Origin: Vicinamibacterales bacterium
GTDB lineage: Bacteria; Acidobacteriota; Vicinamibacteria; Vicinamibacterales; UBA2999
Reading direction: 5' to 3'
Length of the DNA stretch: 64,000 bases
NCBI GenBank assembly: GCA_041659285.1
Contig: JBAZYO010000001.1
Coordinates: 513,983 to 577,982, forward strand
In this document: positions 1-12,445 of the stretch, in pieces
Numbering within the stretch: position 1 is the first letter of the stretch
Layout of the letters: every line of letters starts with the position of its first letter
Made by a program: the position numbers and the translations under genes
The notes under the pieces: generated by a model
Database searches by the model: none
Told to the model about the DNA's origin: nothing
Seen by the model: only the letters and a program-made list of their open reading frames with translations

Positions 1-2
1 CC

Positions 3-38
3 GTCCTCGCCGCCCGCAAGCTCGACCCCTCCAGCTAA
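3..38 (+). CDS. C-terminal tail of an unidentified protein (partial)
   Basis: Reading frame 3 runs open from the left edge and ends in a TAA at 36-38, giving the last residues VLAARKLDPSS. The fragment is too short to identify. It is called coding only because it is open to the edge and lies in the same direction as the operon that follows; it could equally be non-coding. The real start is outside the window. Confidence 0.35.
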   Translation, partial: VLAARKLDPSS

Positions 39-52
39 CCGCCCGGCACGCC

Positions 53-79
53 AGGCACCTTAGGCACTCTAGGCACCTT
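53..79. repeat. Three contiguous 9-bp tandem units (AGGCACCTT type)
   Basis: AGGCACCTT (53-61), AGGCACTCT (62-70) and AGGCACCTT (71-79) are joined without gaps, and the last unit ends just before the hspR promoter. The outer two copies are identical and the middle one differs at two positions. No function is visible; replication slippage is a sufficient explanation. Confidence 0.7.
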
Positions 80-83
80 CCGA

Positions 84-104
84 GTTGACACGCCCCGTAT
101 CAAG
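84..104. promoter_or_regulatory. HAIR-like HspR operator
   Basis: GTTGACA, a 7-nt spacer and TATCAAG form an inverted repeat with the TTGA-N11-TCAA geometry of the HspR binding site (consensus CTTGAGT-N7-ACTCAAG). The site lies directly in front of hspR and overlaps its predicted -35 box, as expected for autorepression. A second inverted repeat, ATCAAGT-N5-ACTTGAT (99-117), overlaps it and could extend the operator over the -10. The core match is 9 of 14 consensus bases, so binding is inferred. Confidence 0.6.
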
Positions 105-113
105 TCCTACACT
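85..113 (+). promoter_or_regulatory. hspR operon promoter (TTGACA-N17-TACACT)
   Basis: A perfect -35 TTGACA (85-90), a 17-nt spacer and a -10 TACACT (108-113) fit a vegetative sigma promoter. The transcription start would fall near 120, which is the GTG start codon of hspR, so the transcript is probably leaderless; no Shine-Dalgarno sequence is present. The -35 lies inside the HAIR-like operator, so HspR would exclude RNA polymerase. Confidence 0.65.
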
Positions 114-119
114 TGATCT

Positions 120-473
120 GTGTCAACTTCAGAGCTGATCTTCATCTCCGTTGCCGCGCGCATGCTGAACATGCACCCGCAAACGCTGCGCAAGTACGAG
201 CGGCTCGGGCTGGTGCGGCCGGCGCGCACGGTGGGCAGCATGCGGCTCTACTCGCACGACGAAATCGAGCGGCTGCGCTTCATCAAGCGGCTGGTGGATG
301 ACGCCGGCGTCAACCTCGCCGGCGTGCAGCAACTGCTGTCGGTCGCCGAGGCGATGCAGCGCATCCGCCCCCTGATGCGGCCGGGCGCGCTGCAGCGGGA
401 CGCGACGCGCCGGCGCCTGCTGCGTGAAATGGATCAACTGTCTGCCCTGCTGGGCCTGGACGCCGAGGGCTAG
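120..473 (+). CDS. hspR: HspR, MerR-family heat-shock repressor
   Basis: This 117-residue protein has a MerR-type winged helix-turn-helix at about residues 9-75, including the signature HPQTLRKYERLGLVRP, which matches HspR proteins. HspR represses chaperone genes by binding HAIR operators and is modulated by the Hsp70 system. The C-terminal third is short and basic, as in the family. The GTG at 120 gives the usual eight or so residues before the HTH, and no better start lies upstream. It heads an operon with cbpA, clpB and ftsH; the next gene starts 2 nt after its stop. Autoregulation is supported by the HAIR-like site at 84-104. Confidence 0.9.
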   Translation: MSTSELIFISVAARMLNMHPQTLRKYERLGLVRPARTVGSMRLYSHDEIERLRFIKRLVDDAGVNLAGVQQLLSVAEAMQRIRPLMRPGALQRDATRRRLLREMDQLSALLGLDAEG

Positions 474-475
474 TC

Positions 476-1486
476 GTGGACTTCAAGGATTACTACACCA
501 CGCTCGGCATCGCCAAGACCGCCACCGAGAAGGAGATCAAGCAGGCCTTCCGGAAGCTGGCGCGAAAGTATCACCCGGACGTCAACGCCAGCGACAAGGG
601 CGCCGAGGCGAAGTTCAAGGAAGTGAACGAAGCCAACGAAGTACTGAGCGACCCCGTCAAGCGGAAGAAGTACGACGAGCTGGGCGCCAACTGGCGCGCC
701 TACGAGAACGCGCCGCCCGGCGCCGGCAGCCCGTATGGTGCCGGCAGTCCGTTCGGGGGCGGAGCCGGTGGTGGCGGGTTTCGGAACATGACCGAGGACG
801 AGGTGTCCGAGATGTTCGGCGGCGGGGACGCCCCGTTCTCCGACTTCTTCACCACCTTCTTCGGCGGCATGGGCGGCGAAGACCAGGGGGCCGGGGCGCG
901 CGGCGGCCGCGGCCGGTCGCGCGGCCGGAAGGGGCAGGATGTCGAGCACCCCTTCGAGCTGGACCTCGAAACCGCGTTGCGCGGCAGCGTCCAGCGGCTG
1001 CAACTGCGCCACGACGGTCACGCGCGATCGGTCGAGGTGCGCATCCCCGCCGGCGTCACCGACGGTTCGCGGGTGCGGGTCAGCGGTGAAGGCGGCCGCG
1101 GCACCGGCAGCGGGCCGAGCGGCGACCTCTTCCTGCGCGTGCAGCTGAAGCCGCATCCGGTGTTCGAGGTGAAGGGGCGCGACGTCTACACCAAGACCCG
1201 GGTGCCGGTGCCGACGGCGGTGCTCGGCGGCGAGGTTGACGTGCTGACGCCGGAGGCGAAGACGCTGCGGCTGAAGGTGCCCGCTGGGACGCAGAGCGGC
1301 CAGCGCTTCCGCCTGAGAGGCCATGGCTGGCCGACGGTCGGGAAACCAGACGAACGCGGCGACCTGTATGCGAATGTCGAAGTGGAGATTCCGAAGGCGT
1401 TGAGCGAGGAAGAGCGCGGGTTGTACGAGTCGCTCCGCGCGGCCGGTGCGTCGAGCCAGAGGGCGACCGCCAAGAGCGAAGGCTGA
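476..1486 (+). CDS. cbpA: CbpA-type DnaJ co-chaperone (Hsp40, no zinc finger)
   Basis: The 336-residue protein has a J domain at residues 3-70 with the HPD motif at 33-35, a Gly/Phe-rich linker (about 75-135) and the two C-terminal substrate-binding beta-domains (about 160-325). The four CxxCxGxG zinc-binding repeats of classical DnaJ are absent, so it is a type II Hsp40 such as CbpA. It would stimulate DnaK ATPase activity and deliver misfolded clients. The GTG start at 476 is preceded by GAGGG with a 6-nt gap. It sits between hspR and clpB, and Hsp40/Hsp70 cooperate with ClpB in disaggregation. dnaK and grpE are not in the window. Confidence 0.9.
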   Translation: MDFKDYYTTLGIAKTATEKEIKQAFRKLARKYHPDVNASDKGAEAKFKEVNEANEVLSDPVKRKKYDELGANWRAYENAPPGAGSPYGAGSPFGGGAGGGGFRNMTEDEVSEMFGGGDAPFSDFFTTFFGGMGGEDQGAGARGGRGRSRGRKGQDVEHPFELDLETALRGSVQRLQLRHDGHARSVEVRIPAGVTDGSRVRVSGEGGRGTGSGPSGDLFLRVQLKPHPVFEVKGRDVYTKTRVPVPTAVLGGEVDVLTPEAKTLRLKVPAGTQSGQRFRLRGHGWPTVGKPDERGDLYANVEVEIPKALSEEERGLYESLRAAGASSQRATAKSEG

Positions 1487-1494
1487 GGGACATC

Positions 1495-4033
<2,539 letters not shown>

Positions 4034-4041
<8 letters not shown>

Positions 4042-5908
4042 CCCGACCGCGCCTCCCGGCGGTAACCCGAAAGACCGCCGGCAGGCGTCACCCAAGCCCA
4101 CCGTGCTGTGGTGGGTGCTCGGAGCGCTCACCGTGCTGGCCGTTGGCCAGGCCTACTTCCTCACGCCGGCGGGACGGCAGATCTCGTACAGCGAGTTCAA
4201 GGGCATGGTCCGCACCGGCCAGGTGGCCGAGGTCGCCGTCGGCGACTCGATCATCCGCGGCACGCTCAAGAAGGCCGGCGACGACGGCGTCACCGCGTTT
4301 TCGACGACGCGCATCGAAGACCCGAAGCTGGTCGAGGAACTCGACGCGGCGACCGTGAAGTACTCTGGCGAGCTGGTGAGCCGCTGGCTGCCGGAAGTGC
4401 TCGGCTGGGTGCTGCCGCTCCTGCTGCTCTTCGGCCTGTGGTCGTTCTTCATGCGTCGCATGGGCGGCGCTGAAGGCGGCATCATGTCGTTCGCCCGCAG
4501 CAAGGCCAAGCTGATGGCTGAAGACGACGTCAAGACGACCTTTGCCGATGTCGCCGGCGTGGATGAGGCCGCCCAGGAACTGCGCGAAATTGTCGAGTTC
4601 CTGAAGACCCCCAAGAAGTACACCAACCTCGGCGGCAAGATTCCGAAGGGCGTGTTGCTGGTCGGCCCGCCGGGCACCGGCAAGACGCTGCTGGCCCGCG
4701 CCGTGGCCGGCGAAGCCAAGGTCCCCTTCTTCAGCCTGAGCGGATCGGAATTCGTCGAGATGTTCGTCGGCGTCGGCGCGGCCCGCGTGCGCGACATGTT
4801 TGCGCAGGCCGAAGCCAAGGCGCCGTGCATCGTGTTCATCGACGAGCTCGACGCGCTGGGCAAGGCGCGCGTCCAGAGCCCCATGGGCAGTCATGAAGAG
4901 CGCGAGCAGACGCTGAACCAGTTGCTGTCGGAGATGGACGGTTTCGACGCGCGCAAGGCCATCATCATCATGGCCGCCACCAACCGCCCTGAAGTGCTGG
5001 ACCCCGCCCTGTTGCGCCCCGGCCGCTTCGATCGCCAGGTGCTGGTGGACAAGCCGGACGTCAAGGGCCGTGAAGACGTCCTGAAGATCCACGTCCGCAA
5101 CGTGAAGCTCAACGCCTCCGTGGATCTGCGCAAGGTGGCCGCGCGCACGGCCGGCTTTGCCGGCGCCGACCTCGCCAACCTCGTCAACGAAGCCGCCCTG
5201 CTGGCGGCGCGGCGCGAGGGGACGACGGTGGAGATGATCGACTTCGACGAGGCCATCGACCGCCTGGTGGCGGGCCTCGAGAAGAAGCGCGTGATGAGCA
5301 CCAAGGAACGTGAGATCGTGGCGTACCACGAGTCGGGCCACGCGATTGTGGCGACCGTGCTGCCCAACATGGACCCGGTCCACAAGATCTCGATCGTGGC
5401 CCGCGGCTTTGGCGCGCTGGGCTACACGATGCAGCTGCCCCTGGAAGATCGCTACCTGATGCAGAGGGGCGACCTGCTGAACCAGATGGCGATCCTGCTC
5501 GGCGGCCGCGCCGCCGAGGAGATTGCGATCGGCGAAATCTCCACCGGTGCGCAGAACGACCTCCAGCGTGTCTCCGACCTGGCCCGCTCGATGGTCACGG
5601 AATGGGGCATGAGCGAGCGGCTCGGCACCATCAACTTCGACCCGCCCCGCCGCAACCGCTTCCTGGACCTCGGCATGCCGGTCGAGCGAGGCCTCTACAG
5701 CGACGACACCGCCCGCCTGATCGATGACGAGGTGAAGCAGATCATCACCGGTGCGCACAACGAGGCCCGCCGCATCCTGCGCGACCAGCGCGAGGCGCTC
5801 GAGGTCGTGACCCGCCGCCTGCTGGAAAAGGAAGTAATGGAAGGCGACGAACTGCGCGAGTTGATGGCCGCGCACCCGGGCGCGGTCCCCGCCCCCGCGC
5901 ACCCGTGA
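4034..5908 (+). CDS. ftsH: FtsH, membrane-bound AAA+ zinc metalloprotease
   Basis: FtsH extracts and degrades membrane and short-lived cytosolic proteins. The 624-residue protein has two N-terminal membrane segments (about 20-38 and 115-133) around a small periplasmic domain, an AAA+ module with Walker A GPPGTGKT (211-218) and the second-region-of-homology sequence ATNRPEVLDPALLRPGRFDRQ, and a protease domain with the zinc site HESGH (432-436). Its ATG lies inside the end of clpB, so the two are translationally linked. Inclusion in an HspR operon places a membrane protease under the same control as the chaperones. Confidence 0.96.
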
Positions 5909-5933
5909 ACCGCTGAGAACGACTGCCCGCGCC

Positions 5934-5953
5934 GCGCTGGATCCAACCAGCGC
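5934..5953 (+). terminator. Stem-loop after ftsH (weak terminator candidate)
   Basis: GCGCTGG and CCAGCGC form a perfect 7-bp stem with a 6-nt loop in the short gap after ftsH. No T-run follows, so it is not a standard intrinsic terminator; it could protect the 3' end or help Rho-dependent termination. Confidence 0.35.
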
Positions 5954-5954
5954 A

Positions 5955-5982
5955 TTGCGCGAGTGCTAAACGCGGTTATAGT
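5955..5982 (+). promoter_or_regulatory. Probable lldP promoter (TTGCGC-N16-TATAGT)
   Basis: TTGCGC (5955-5960) and TATAGT (5977-5982; five of six consensus bases) are separated by 16 nt. A start near 5989 would leave a leader of about 12 nt that contains GAGG (5990-5993), 7 nt before the TTG start codon. Confidence 0.5.
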
Positions 5983-6000
5983 GTCGGCCGAGGTTCCTCC

Positions 6001-7803
6001 TTGGCCGAACTCTTTCACCAGATCTACAACCCCGTGGCCGGCAGCGTGCTGCTGTCGGCCCTTGTCGCCTCCATTCCGCCCATCCTGCTGGCGATTTGCC
6101 TGGCGGTGCTGCGCATTGCGCCCTGGAAGTCGGCGATTGCCGGCGCCGCGAGCGCCTTCCTGCTGGCGTGGATGGTCTGGGGCATGCCGCTGGGCCTCAC
6201 CTTCGCCGCCGCCACCCACGGCATGGCCTTCGGGCTCTGGCCGATCTGCTGGATCGTGTTCAGCTCGGTGATGTTCTACAACCTCTCGGTCGAAAGCGGC
6301 GACTTCGACGTGATTCGGCGGTCGCTCGCCCGGCTCACCACCGACCGGCGAATCCAGATCCTGCTGGTGGCGTTCTGCTTCGGCGCCTTGATCGAGGGCA
6401 TTGCCGGCTTCGGCGCGCCAGTCGCGATCACGGCGGCGATGCTGGCCGGTCTGGGGTTCGAGCCGATCATGGCCGCGGTGCTCGCGCTGATCGCCAACAC
6501 CGCGCCGGTCGCGTTCGGGTCGCTCGGCATTCCGGTGACGACGCTCGGCGGCCTGCTCGCGCCCATGCTCGGGCACGACACCCAGACGACGACGCGGGCC
6601 TTGTCGGCGATGGTCGGCCGGCAACTGCCGTTCTTCTCGATGGTCATCCCGGCGTACCTGGTCGTGCTGTACGCCGGTTGGGGCCGCATGCTGGCGGTCT
6701 TCCCCGCCGTGTTCACGGCGGGCCTCTCGTTCGCGATCGGCCAGTTCCTGGTCTCCAACTACGTGGGGCCGGAGCTGACGGACACGCTCGCCGCCTTGTT
6801 CTCGCTGGCGTCGGTCGCGCTGTTGCTCAAGTTCTGGAGTCCCAAAGACGCCTATGTGGACGGCCGTCCCATGGTGGTGGAGAGCACCATCGACGCGGCG
6901 TCGCGCGTCAGCCGCGCGTATGCCACCTACGGCATCCTGATCGTCACGGTCCTGATCGGCCAGGTCGGCAACTTCGCCGGCCTGTCGCAACTGCAGCCGC
7001 CGGCCAACGTCACGGCACTCCTGCGCTGCGGCCAGATCGGCAATCGGCTGTGCCCCGACCCCTGGGCCGGTGAGAGCGCCGCGACCGATCCGCAAGGGTT
7101 CCGCTTTCCGGTGTGGGAGTTCAGCTGGCCCGGCGCCTTCAACCTGGTTGACGGTAAGCCGGCCCCGATTGTCCAGCGCGAAGCGCCGGTCGTGGCGTCT
7201 TCCTCGCCCTACGCGCTGACCTACCGGCTCGACTTCCTGGCCACGGCGGGCACGCTCGTGCTGTTCGCGACGTTCATTGCGCTGATCCCGATGGTGGTCG
7301 CGGGCGCACGGCCGGGCATTCTCGGCATCGCCTTCAGGAAGACGGCAACGCAGTTGCGGCTGCCGATCATCACGATCGCCTTCATCCTGTCGATTGCCAC
7401 GGTCATGAATTATTCAGGCATGACCTCGTCGATGGCGCTCGCCCTGGCGCAAACCGGGTGGCTGTTCCCGTTCTTTTCCGCCTGGCTCGGCATGCTCGGC
7501 GTGTTCCTGACCGGCAGCGACACCTCGTCCAACACCCTGTTCGGGCCACTGCAGGCCACCACGGCCAAGGTGTCGGGCCTCGATCCGATCCTGATGGGCG
7601 CGACCAACAGCTCGGCCGGCGTGATGGGCAAGATGATCAGCCCCCAGAACCTGTCGGTGGGCGCCGCCGGCGTCGGCGCGGTCGGCCGGGAAGGCGAGAT
7701 CTTCGCCAAGGTCATCTTCCACAGCCTGGCGCTGACCGGGCTGATGGGCGTGCTCGCCATGCTGCAGGCCTATGTCGTCCCCTGGATGGTGCCGACGCTC
7801 TGA
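6001..7803 (+). CDS. lldP: L-lactate permease (LctP/LldP family)
   Basis: This 600-residue polytopic membrane protein matches the lactate permease family: the motifs FCFGALIEGIAGFGAPVAI and NTAPVAFGSLGIPV lie in the first half, and TGSDTSSNTLFGPLQ in the second half. The family imports lactate or glycolate, probably with protons. About 50 residues more than the enterobacterial protein are accounted for by a polar loop at roughly 335-400 with two Cys. The TTG start at 6001 has GAGG 7 nt upstream and gives the usual N-terminus (AELFHQIYNPVAGS). No lactate dehydrogenase genes are adjacent. Confidence 0.88.
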   Translation: MAELFHQIYNPVAGSVLLSALVASIPPILLAICLAVLRIAPWKSAIAGAASAFLLAWMVWGMPLGLTFAAATHGMAFGLWPICWIVFSSVMFYNLSVESGDFDVIRRSLARLTTDRRIQILLVAFCFGALIEGIAGFGAPVAITAAMLAGLGFEPIMAAVLALIANTAPVAFGSLGIPVTTLGGLLAPMLGHDTQTTTRALSAMVGRQLPFFSMVIPAYLVVLYAGWGRMLAVFPAVFTAGLSFAIGQFLVSNYVGPELTDTLAALFSLASVALLLKFWSPKDAYVDGRPMVVESTIDAASRVSRAYATYGILIVTVLIGQVGNFAGLSQLQPPANVTALLRCGQIGNRLCPDPWAGESAATDPQGFRFPVWEFSWPGAFNLVDGKPAPIVQREAPVVASSSPYALTYRLDFLATAGTLVLFATFIALIPMVVAGARPGILGIAFRKTATQLRLPIITIAFILSIATVMNYSGMTSSMALALAQTGWLFPFFSAWLGMLGVFLTGSDTSSNTLFGPLQATTAKVSGLDPILMGATNSSAGVMGKMISPQNLSVGAAGVGAVGREGEIFAKVIFHSLALTGLMGVLAMLQAYVVPWMVPTL

Positions 7804-7909
7804 ACCGAAGGCGGAAGGGCTTCCGGCAAATTCATTGTGCAGCTTGGCCATGCGATTCTCAGGGGGCAGGCCGGGCTCGTGTACGCCTCGGCTAGAATAC
7901 GCTGCAGCA

Positions 7910-8548
7910 GTGCCCCCTCACATGTTCGGCGTCTTCGTCTTCGATCCTGGCGCTCGCCAGTTGACGCGCGTCGGTGAGCCGGTTCACCTGACCGCCAAGG
8001 CGGTGGATCTGCTGACGCTGCTGGTCTCCAGGCGTCCGGAGGCGGTGGCCAAGAAGCAGATTCACGAGACCCTGTGGCCCGACACGTTCGTGACGGATGT
8101 CAGCCTGACCACCCTCATCTTCGAGTTGCGCACGGCGCTTGGCGAGTCCGCGCGGCAGCCCTGCTTCATCCGCACGGTCCATGGCTTCGGCTACGCGTTC
8201 CAGGCTGACAACGCGCAGAGCGACACCGACATTCGCGAGACGCAGTTCTGCGTCATCCACGACGGTCGCGAAGTGAGCCTGCGGCCGGGTGAGAACCTGC
8301 TGGGCCGGTCGCGGGACTGCCGGCTGCGACTTGACTCGACCAAGGTGTCGCGGCACCACGCGCGCATCACCGTGGACGGCGATGCCGCGTTGATCGAAGA
8401 CTGCGGCAGCCGCAACGGCACCTCGGTGCGTGGTGTGAAGACCGACGGGCGCGTGCGCCTGGAGGACGGCGACGACATCGACGTGGCCGGCATTCGGGTG
8501 ATCTTCCGCATTCTCGCCGGCGCCCACGGCACGGCAATGACCGAATGA
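7910..8548 (+). CDS. Winged-helix (OmpR/CadC-type) protein with C-terminal FHA domain
   Basis: The protein joins an OmpR/PhoB-type winged-helix DNA-binding domain (about residues 5-100; the RTVHGFGYAF ending is diagnostic) to an FHA phosphothreonine-binding domain (about 115-208, with LLGRSRDCRL, SRHHAR and SRNGT). Such fusions could link Ser/Thr kinase signalling to transcription; no kinase is nearby. There is no receiver domain. GTG 7910 and ATG 7922 are both in frame. A TAGAAT hexamer (7893-7898) ends 11 nt before the GTG, and no Shine-Dalgarno sequence is evident. It converges on the CDGSH gene. Confidence 0.8.
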   Translation: MPPHMFGVFVFDPGARQLTRVGEPVHLTAKAVDLLTLLVSRRPEAVAKKQIHETLWPDTFVTDVSLTTLIFELRTALGESARQPCFIRTVHGFGYAFQADNAQSDTDIRETQFCVIHDGREVSLRPGENLLGRSRDCRLRLDSTKVSRHHARITVDGDAALIEDCGSRNGTSVRGVKTDGRVRLEDGDDIDVAGIRVIFRILAGAHGTAMTE

Positions 8549-8584
8549 CCGTCCGGTTCGGCGACGGCGGCGGGCCGGGTCCGC

Positions 8585-8821
8585 TTACGTCGTCGGGGGC
8601 GCGGGCGGGTTGGCCTTCGGACCGGGTGCGCCCTCACCGGCGGTGAAGCCGCAGGCCTTGTGCGAGCCGTCGCAGAACGGCTTCTGCTGCGACTGGCCGC
8701 AGCGGCACAGGGCGAACGGTTTTTTCGGCACGACGTACTCGGCGCCGGTCCAGTCCACCAGCTTGACGTCCTCGCCCTCGACCAGCAGCGAGCCGTTCTC
8801 TCGAACCTTGATAGTGATCAT
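8585..8821 (-). CDS. CDGSH iron-sulfur domain protein
   Basis: This 78-residue protein carries the CDGSH signature: CRCGQSQQKPFCDGSH supplies the three Cys and one His that bind a labile [2Fe-2S] cluster in this family. The N-terminal 35 residues form the usual small beta-rich part and the last 15 are Pro/Gly-rich. The role of bacterial members is mostly unknown; redox or iron handling is likely. It lies downstream of rho, separated by 46 nt holding a palindromic repeat. Confidence 0.88.
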   Translation of the reverse strand: MITIKVRENGSLLVEGEDVKLVDWTGAEYVVPKKPFALCRCGQSQQKPFCDGSHKACGFTAGEGAPGPKANPPAPPTT

Positions 8822-8832
8822 TCGTCTCCAAA

Positions 8833-8857
8833 CTCCGGCTGAAGCCGGAGGCTACAT
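8833..8857. repeat. Dispersed palindrome CTCCGGCT-GA-AGCCGGAG
   Basis: A perfect 8-bp inverted repeat with a 2-nt centre (8833-8850) is followed by GCTACAT. The same core occurs at 17471-17493 and 31951-31966, each time in a gap between genes. It reads as a REP-like dispersed element; here it sits between the end of rho and the start of the CDGSH gene. Confidence 0.7.
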
Positions 8858-8867
8858 CTGAGCCGCG

Positions 8868-10235
<1,368 letters not shown>

Positions 10236-10245
10236 GCGGGCTATT

Positions 10246-10266
10246 CCAAAAAGGGTCTGACTCGGG
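10246..10266 (-). repeat. Degenerate GGGGTCAGACCCC-like element in the rho leader
   Basis: On the minus strand the sequence GAGTCAGACCC followed by TTTTTGG resembles the palindrome at 50954-50972 (GGGGTCAGACCCC followed by C and TTTTTCGG). It lies 11 nt upstream of the rho start codon. The symmetry is lost on the left arm, so it may be a decayed copy or a chance match. Confidence 0.35.
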
Positions 10267-10339
10267 TTGTAAGGTTCTGGAAAGGAGCGGAGCGGCGTCC
10301 GCGAGAACGAAACGAGGCAAAACCGGAAGAAACTCCCGG

Positions 10340-10346
10340 TAGTATA
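10340..10346. promoter_or_regulatory. Divergent -10 elements between rho and the glycosyltransferase
   Basis: TAGTAT (10340-10345) on the plus strand ends 7 nt before the GTG start of the glycosyltransferase. On the minus strand the same bases read TATACT (10346-10341), a five-of-six -10 for rho with a leader of about 100 nt. Neither has a clear -35, so the two start sites are inferred. Confidence 0.4.
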
Positions 10347-10352
10347 CCAGAA

Positions 10353-12020
10353 GTGCATCGCATCACGCTCCCCCTGCTCCTCCTGGCGGCGGTCACGTTC
10401 TTTGCCGGCCTCGGCCGGGGGGCCATCACGGATTCGGACGAGGCGTTTTATGCCGAGTCGGCCCGGGAAATGGTGGCGTCGGGTGACTGGGTCACCCCCT
10501 ATTACAACTACGAGCCGCGCTTCCAGAAGCCGGTGCTCTACTACTGGCTCACCGCGTCGGCGTCCCTCGTGCTCGGCGACACCGAGACGGCGGCCCGCTT
10601 CTGGGCGGCCATGGCGGGCCTGGGCCTCGTGCTGGTCACCGCGGCCGCCGGCCGCCGCTGGTACGACGAGTCAACCGGGCTGCTGGCGGGCGCGATTGTC
10701 GCCACCAACGTCGGCTACTTCTCGATTGGCCGCATGGCGCTGCCGGACCTGCCGCTGGCCTTCTGCATCACGCTGGCGATCTGGGCGGCCCTCGTGGCGA
10801 CGCTCGAGCAGGAACGCTCCCCGCGCAAGTTCGTGCTGCTGGCCGCGCTGGCCCTCGGCCTGGGCGCGCTGACCAAGGGGCCCATCGGCCTGATCATTCC
10901 GGCCCTCGTGATCGTGCCGGTGCTGATGATCGAGCGGCGCTCGATCGCGCTGACGCCCAGCGACATCGCGCTCGGCATCGTGGTGATGCTGGGCGTGGCG
11001 GTGCCGTGGTACCTGCTGATGTGGTTCCGCCACGGCAACGACTACCTGCAGGGCTTCTTCATCGGCGACAACTTCGAGCGCTTCGCCACGGATCGGTTCA
11101 ACGACCCGCGGCCGTGGTGGTTCTACGTCCCGATTGTCGCCGGCGGGCTGCTGCCGTGGACGCCGCTGGCGCTGGTCTGGCTGGGGCCGCTGACGCAGTT
11201 CGTGCGACGCCGGCGCGACGTTGGCACCATCGACCTCCGCCTGCTGTTGTGGGCGCTGTTGCCGCTGGCGTTCTTCTCGCTGTCGGTCGGCAAGCAGCCG
11301 CGCTACGTGCTGCCGGTGCTGCCGCCGCTCGCCCTGCTGCTCGCCTCGTCCATCGTCGAACGTACGCAGGAATGGCGCGGGTTCGACGGCGCGCGTTCGC
11401 GGCCGCGGCGCGCCACCGGAGTGGTGGCGGGGTCGCTGCTGAGCGGCGCGTTCTTCGTGGTGATGGGCGCGCTGCTCCACCGGCTGCAGCCCCTGCTGAT
11501 CAACGTGGCGCCCATTTTTACGCAGGTGGCGGCCGGGCTGATCGTGGCCGCCGGCGTGTTAATCATCCTGGTGGCGTTGTCGGGGCAATGGCGCAACGCG
11601 CCCGCGGTGATCGCCGTTGCCGCCGCGATCACGCTGCCGGCGCTGCAGTTCGGCGGCCTGTCGAGCGGCGGCGACGACACCGTGCGCCAGATGGCGCGGC
11701 TGGTGCAGGCCAATCGCCCGGCCCAGGAGCCGGTCGGCACCTATCGCGTGTTCGTGCGCAACCTGGTGTTCTACTCGCACGCCCAGACGCTGGATATCAT
11801 CACCGACGAGCAGGCCCTGCATTTCCTGGCGCAGCCCGGCCGCGCGTTGATGGTGGCGCCGGCGGACGTGCTCGATCGCCTCGAGCGCGAGGGGGGCATC
11901 ACGCTCCATCGCATTGCGGAGCTTCCCTACTTCAACGAGGCCGGCGTGCGCGTGCGCACGCTGCTGTGGCCGGACCCGTCGCGCGACCTGACGCGGGTGG
12001 TGCTGGCCTCGAACCGCTAG
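10353..12020 (+). CDS. ArnT/PMT-family membrane glycosyltransferase (GT39/GT83-like)
   Basis: This 555-residue protein has about 11-12 predicted membrane segments and the N-terminal signature of the family: an acidic pair in the first periplasmic loop (ITDSDEAFYAESAREM) and the following FQKPVLYYWLTA. The family moves a sugar from a polyprenyl-phosphate donor to lipid A, protein or another acceptor at the outer face of the inner membrane. Substrate cannot be read from the sequence. The C-terminal 120 residues are more soluble. GTG 10353 is the only start that fits the first membrane helix; it has no Shine-Dalgarno sequence but lies 7 nt behind a TAGTAT hexamer. Confidence 0.85.
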   Translation: MHRITLPLLLLAAVTFFAGLGRGAITDSDEAFYAESAREMVASGDWVTPYYNYEPRFQKPVLYYWLTASASLVLGDTETAARFWAAMAGLGLVLVTAAAGRRWYDESTGLLAGAIVATNVGYFSIGRMALPDLPLAFCITLAIWAALVATLEQERSPRKFVLLAALALGLGALTKGPIGLIIPALVIVPVLMIERRSIALTPSDIALGIVVMLGVAVPWYLLMWFRHGNDYLQGFFIGDNFERFATDRFNDPRPWWFYVPIVAGGLLPWTPLALVWLGPLTQFVRRRRDVGTIDLRLLLWALLPLAFFSLSVGKQPRYVLPVLPPLALLLASSIVERTQEWRGFDGARSRPRRATGVVAGSLLSGAFFVVMGALLHRLQPLLINVAPIFTQVAAGLIVAAGVLIILVALSGQWRNAPAVIAVAAAITLPALQFGGLSSGGDDTVRQMARLVQANRPAQEPVGTYRVFVRNLVFYSHAQTLDIITDEQALHFLAQPGRALMVAPADVLDRLEREGGITLHRIAELPYFNEAGVRVRTLLWPDPSRDLTRVVLASNR

Positions 12021-12030
12021 GGGCGGCCCG

Positions 12031-12438
12031 CTAGGTCTGTCCGCGGGTGTCCCGCTTGATCCACGCGTCAATGGAATTGCGCATGGCGAGCGCCTTGCCC
12101 CCGGTATTGGGGAGCACGAGCCAGGCGCCGTCCTTCCGCTTCAACACCACGACCCCGCCATCCACTTTGGCGCCTTCAAAGTCGGAGCGGGCAAAGGCCC
12201 GGCGCCGGAACAGGCTGATCACCAGCAGCGTTTCAGGCTCGAGGACGAGGCGCGAGAACAGCGCGTCCAGCGTGGCGGCCAGGGCGAAGGCGGCCATCGC
12301 CGAACTGGTCACGCGCAGGAAGAACGAGTCGCCGTAGATGAAGAGGTACCAGGCGAACCAGACAAGGGAGAGGGCCGACGCCAGGATGAGGGCGATCACC
12401 CACGGCGCCATCCGGAACACGACGCGCGGGCCGCTCAT
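12031..12438 (-). CDS. Small membrane protein with PH-like domain (hypothetical)
   Basis: The 135-residue protein starts with two membrane helices (about 10-33 and 42-62) followed by a soluble beta-rich part of about 70 residues (LEPETLLVISLFRRRAFARS...VVLKRKDGAWLVLP) that resembles bacterial PH-like domains. Function is unknown. It is the last gene of a long co-directional run, 7 nt after the aminotransferase stop, and converges on the glycosyltransferase, whose stop is 10 nt away. Confidence 0.65.
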   Translation of the reverse strand: MSGPRVVFRMAPWVIALILASALSLVWFAWYLFIYGDSFFLRVTSSAMAAFALAATLDALFSRLVLEPETLLVISLFRRRAFARSDFEGAKVDGGVVVLKRKDGAWLVLPNTGGKALAMRNSIDAWIKRDTRGQT

Positions 12439-12445
12439 CCGCCGC

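Noticed and set aside
5961..5969. GAGTGCTAA, identical to one half of the CIRCE heat-shock operator, near the end of the HspR operon
   Set aside because: The matching TTAGCACTC at the required 9-nt spacing is absent, and a single 9-mer is expected by chance in a window of this size.
8833..8850. Possible intrinsic terminator after rho
   Set aside because: The hairpin has no T-run on either strand and recurs at other sites, so it fits a dispersed repeat better.
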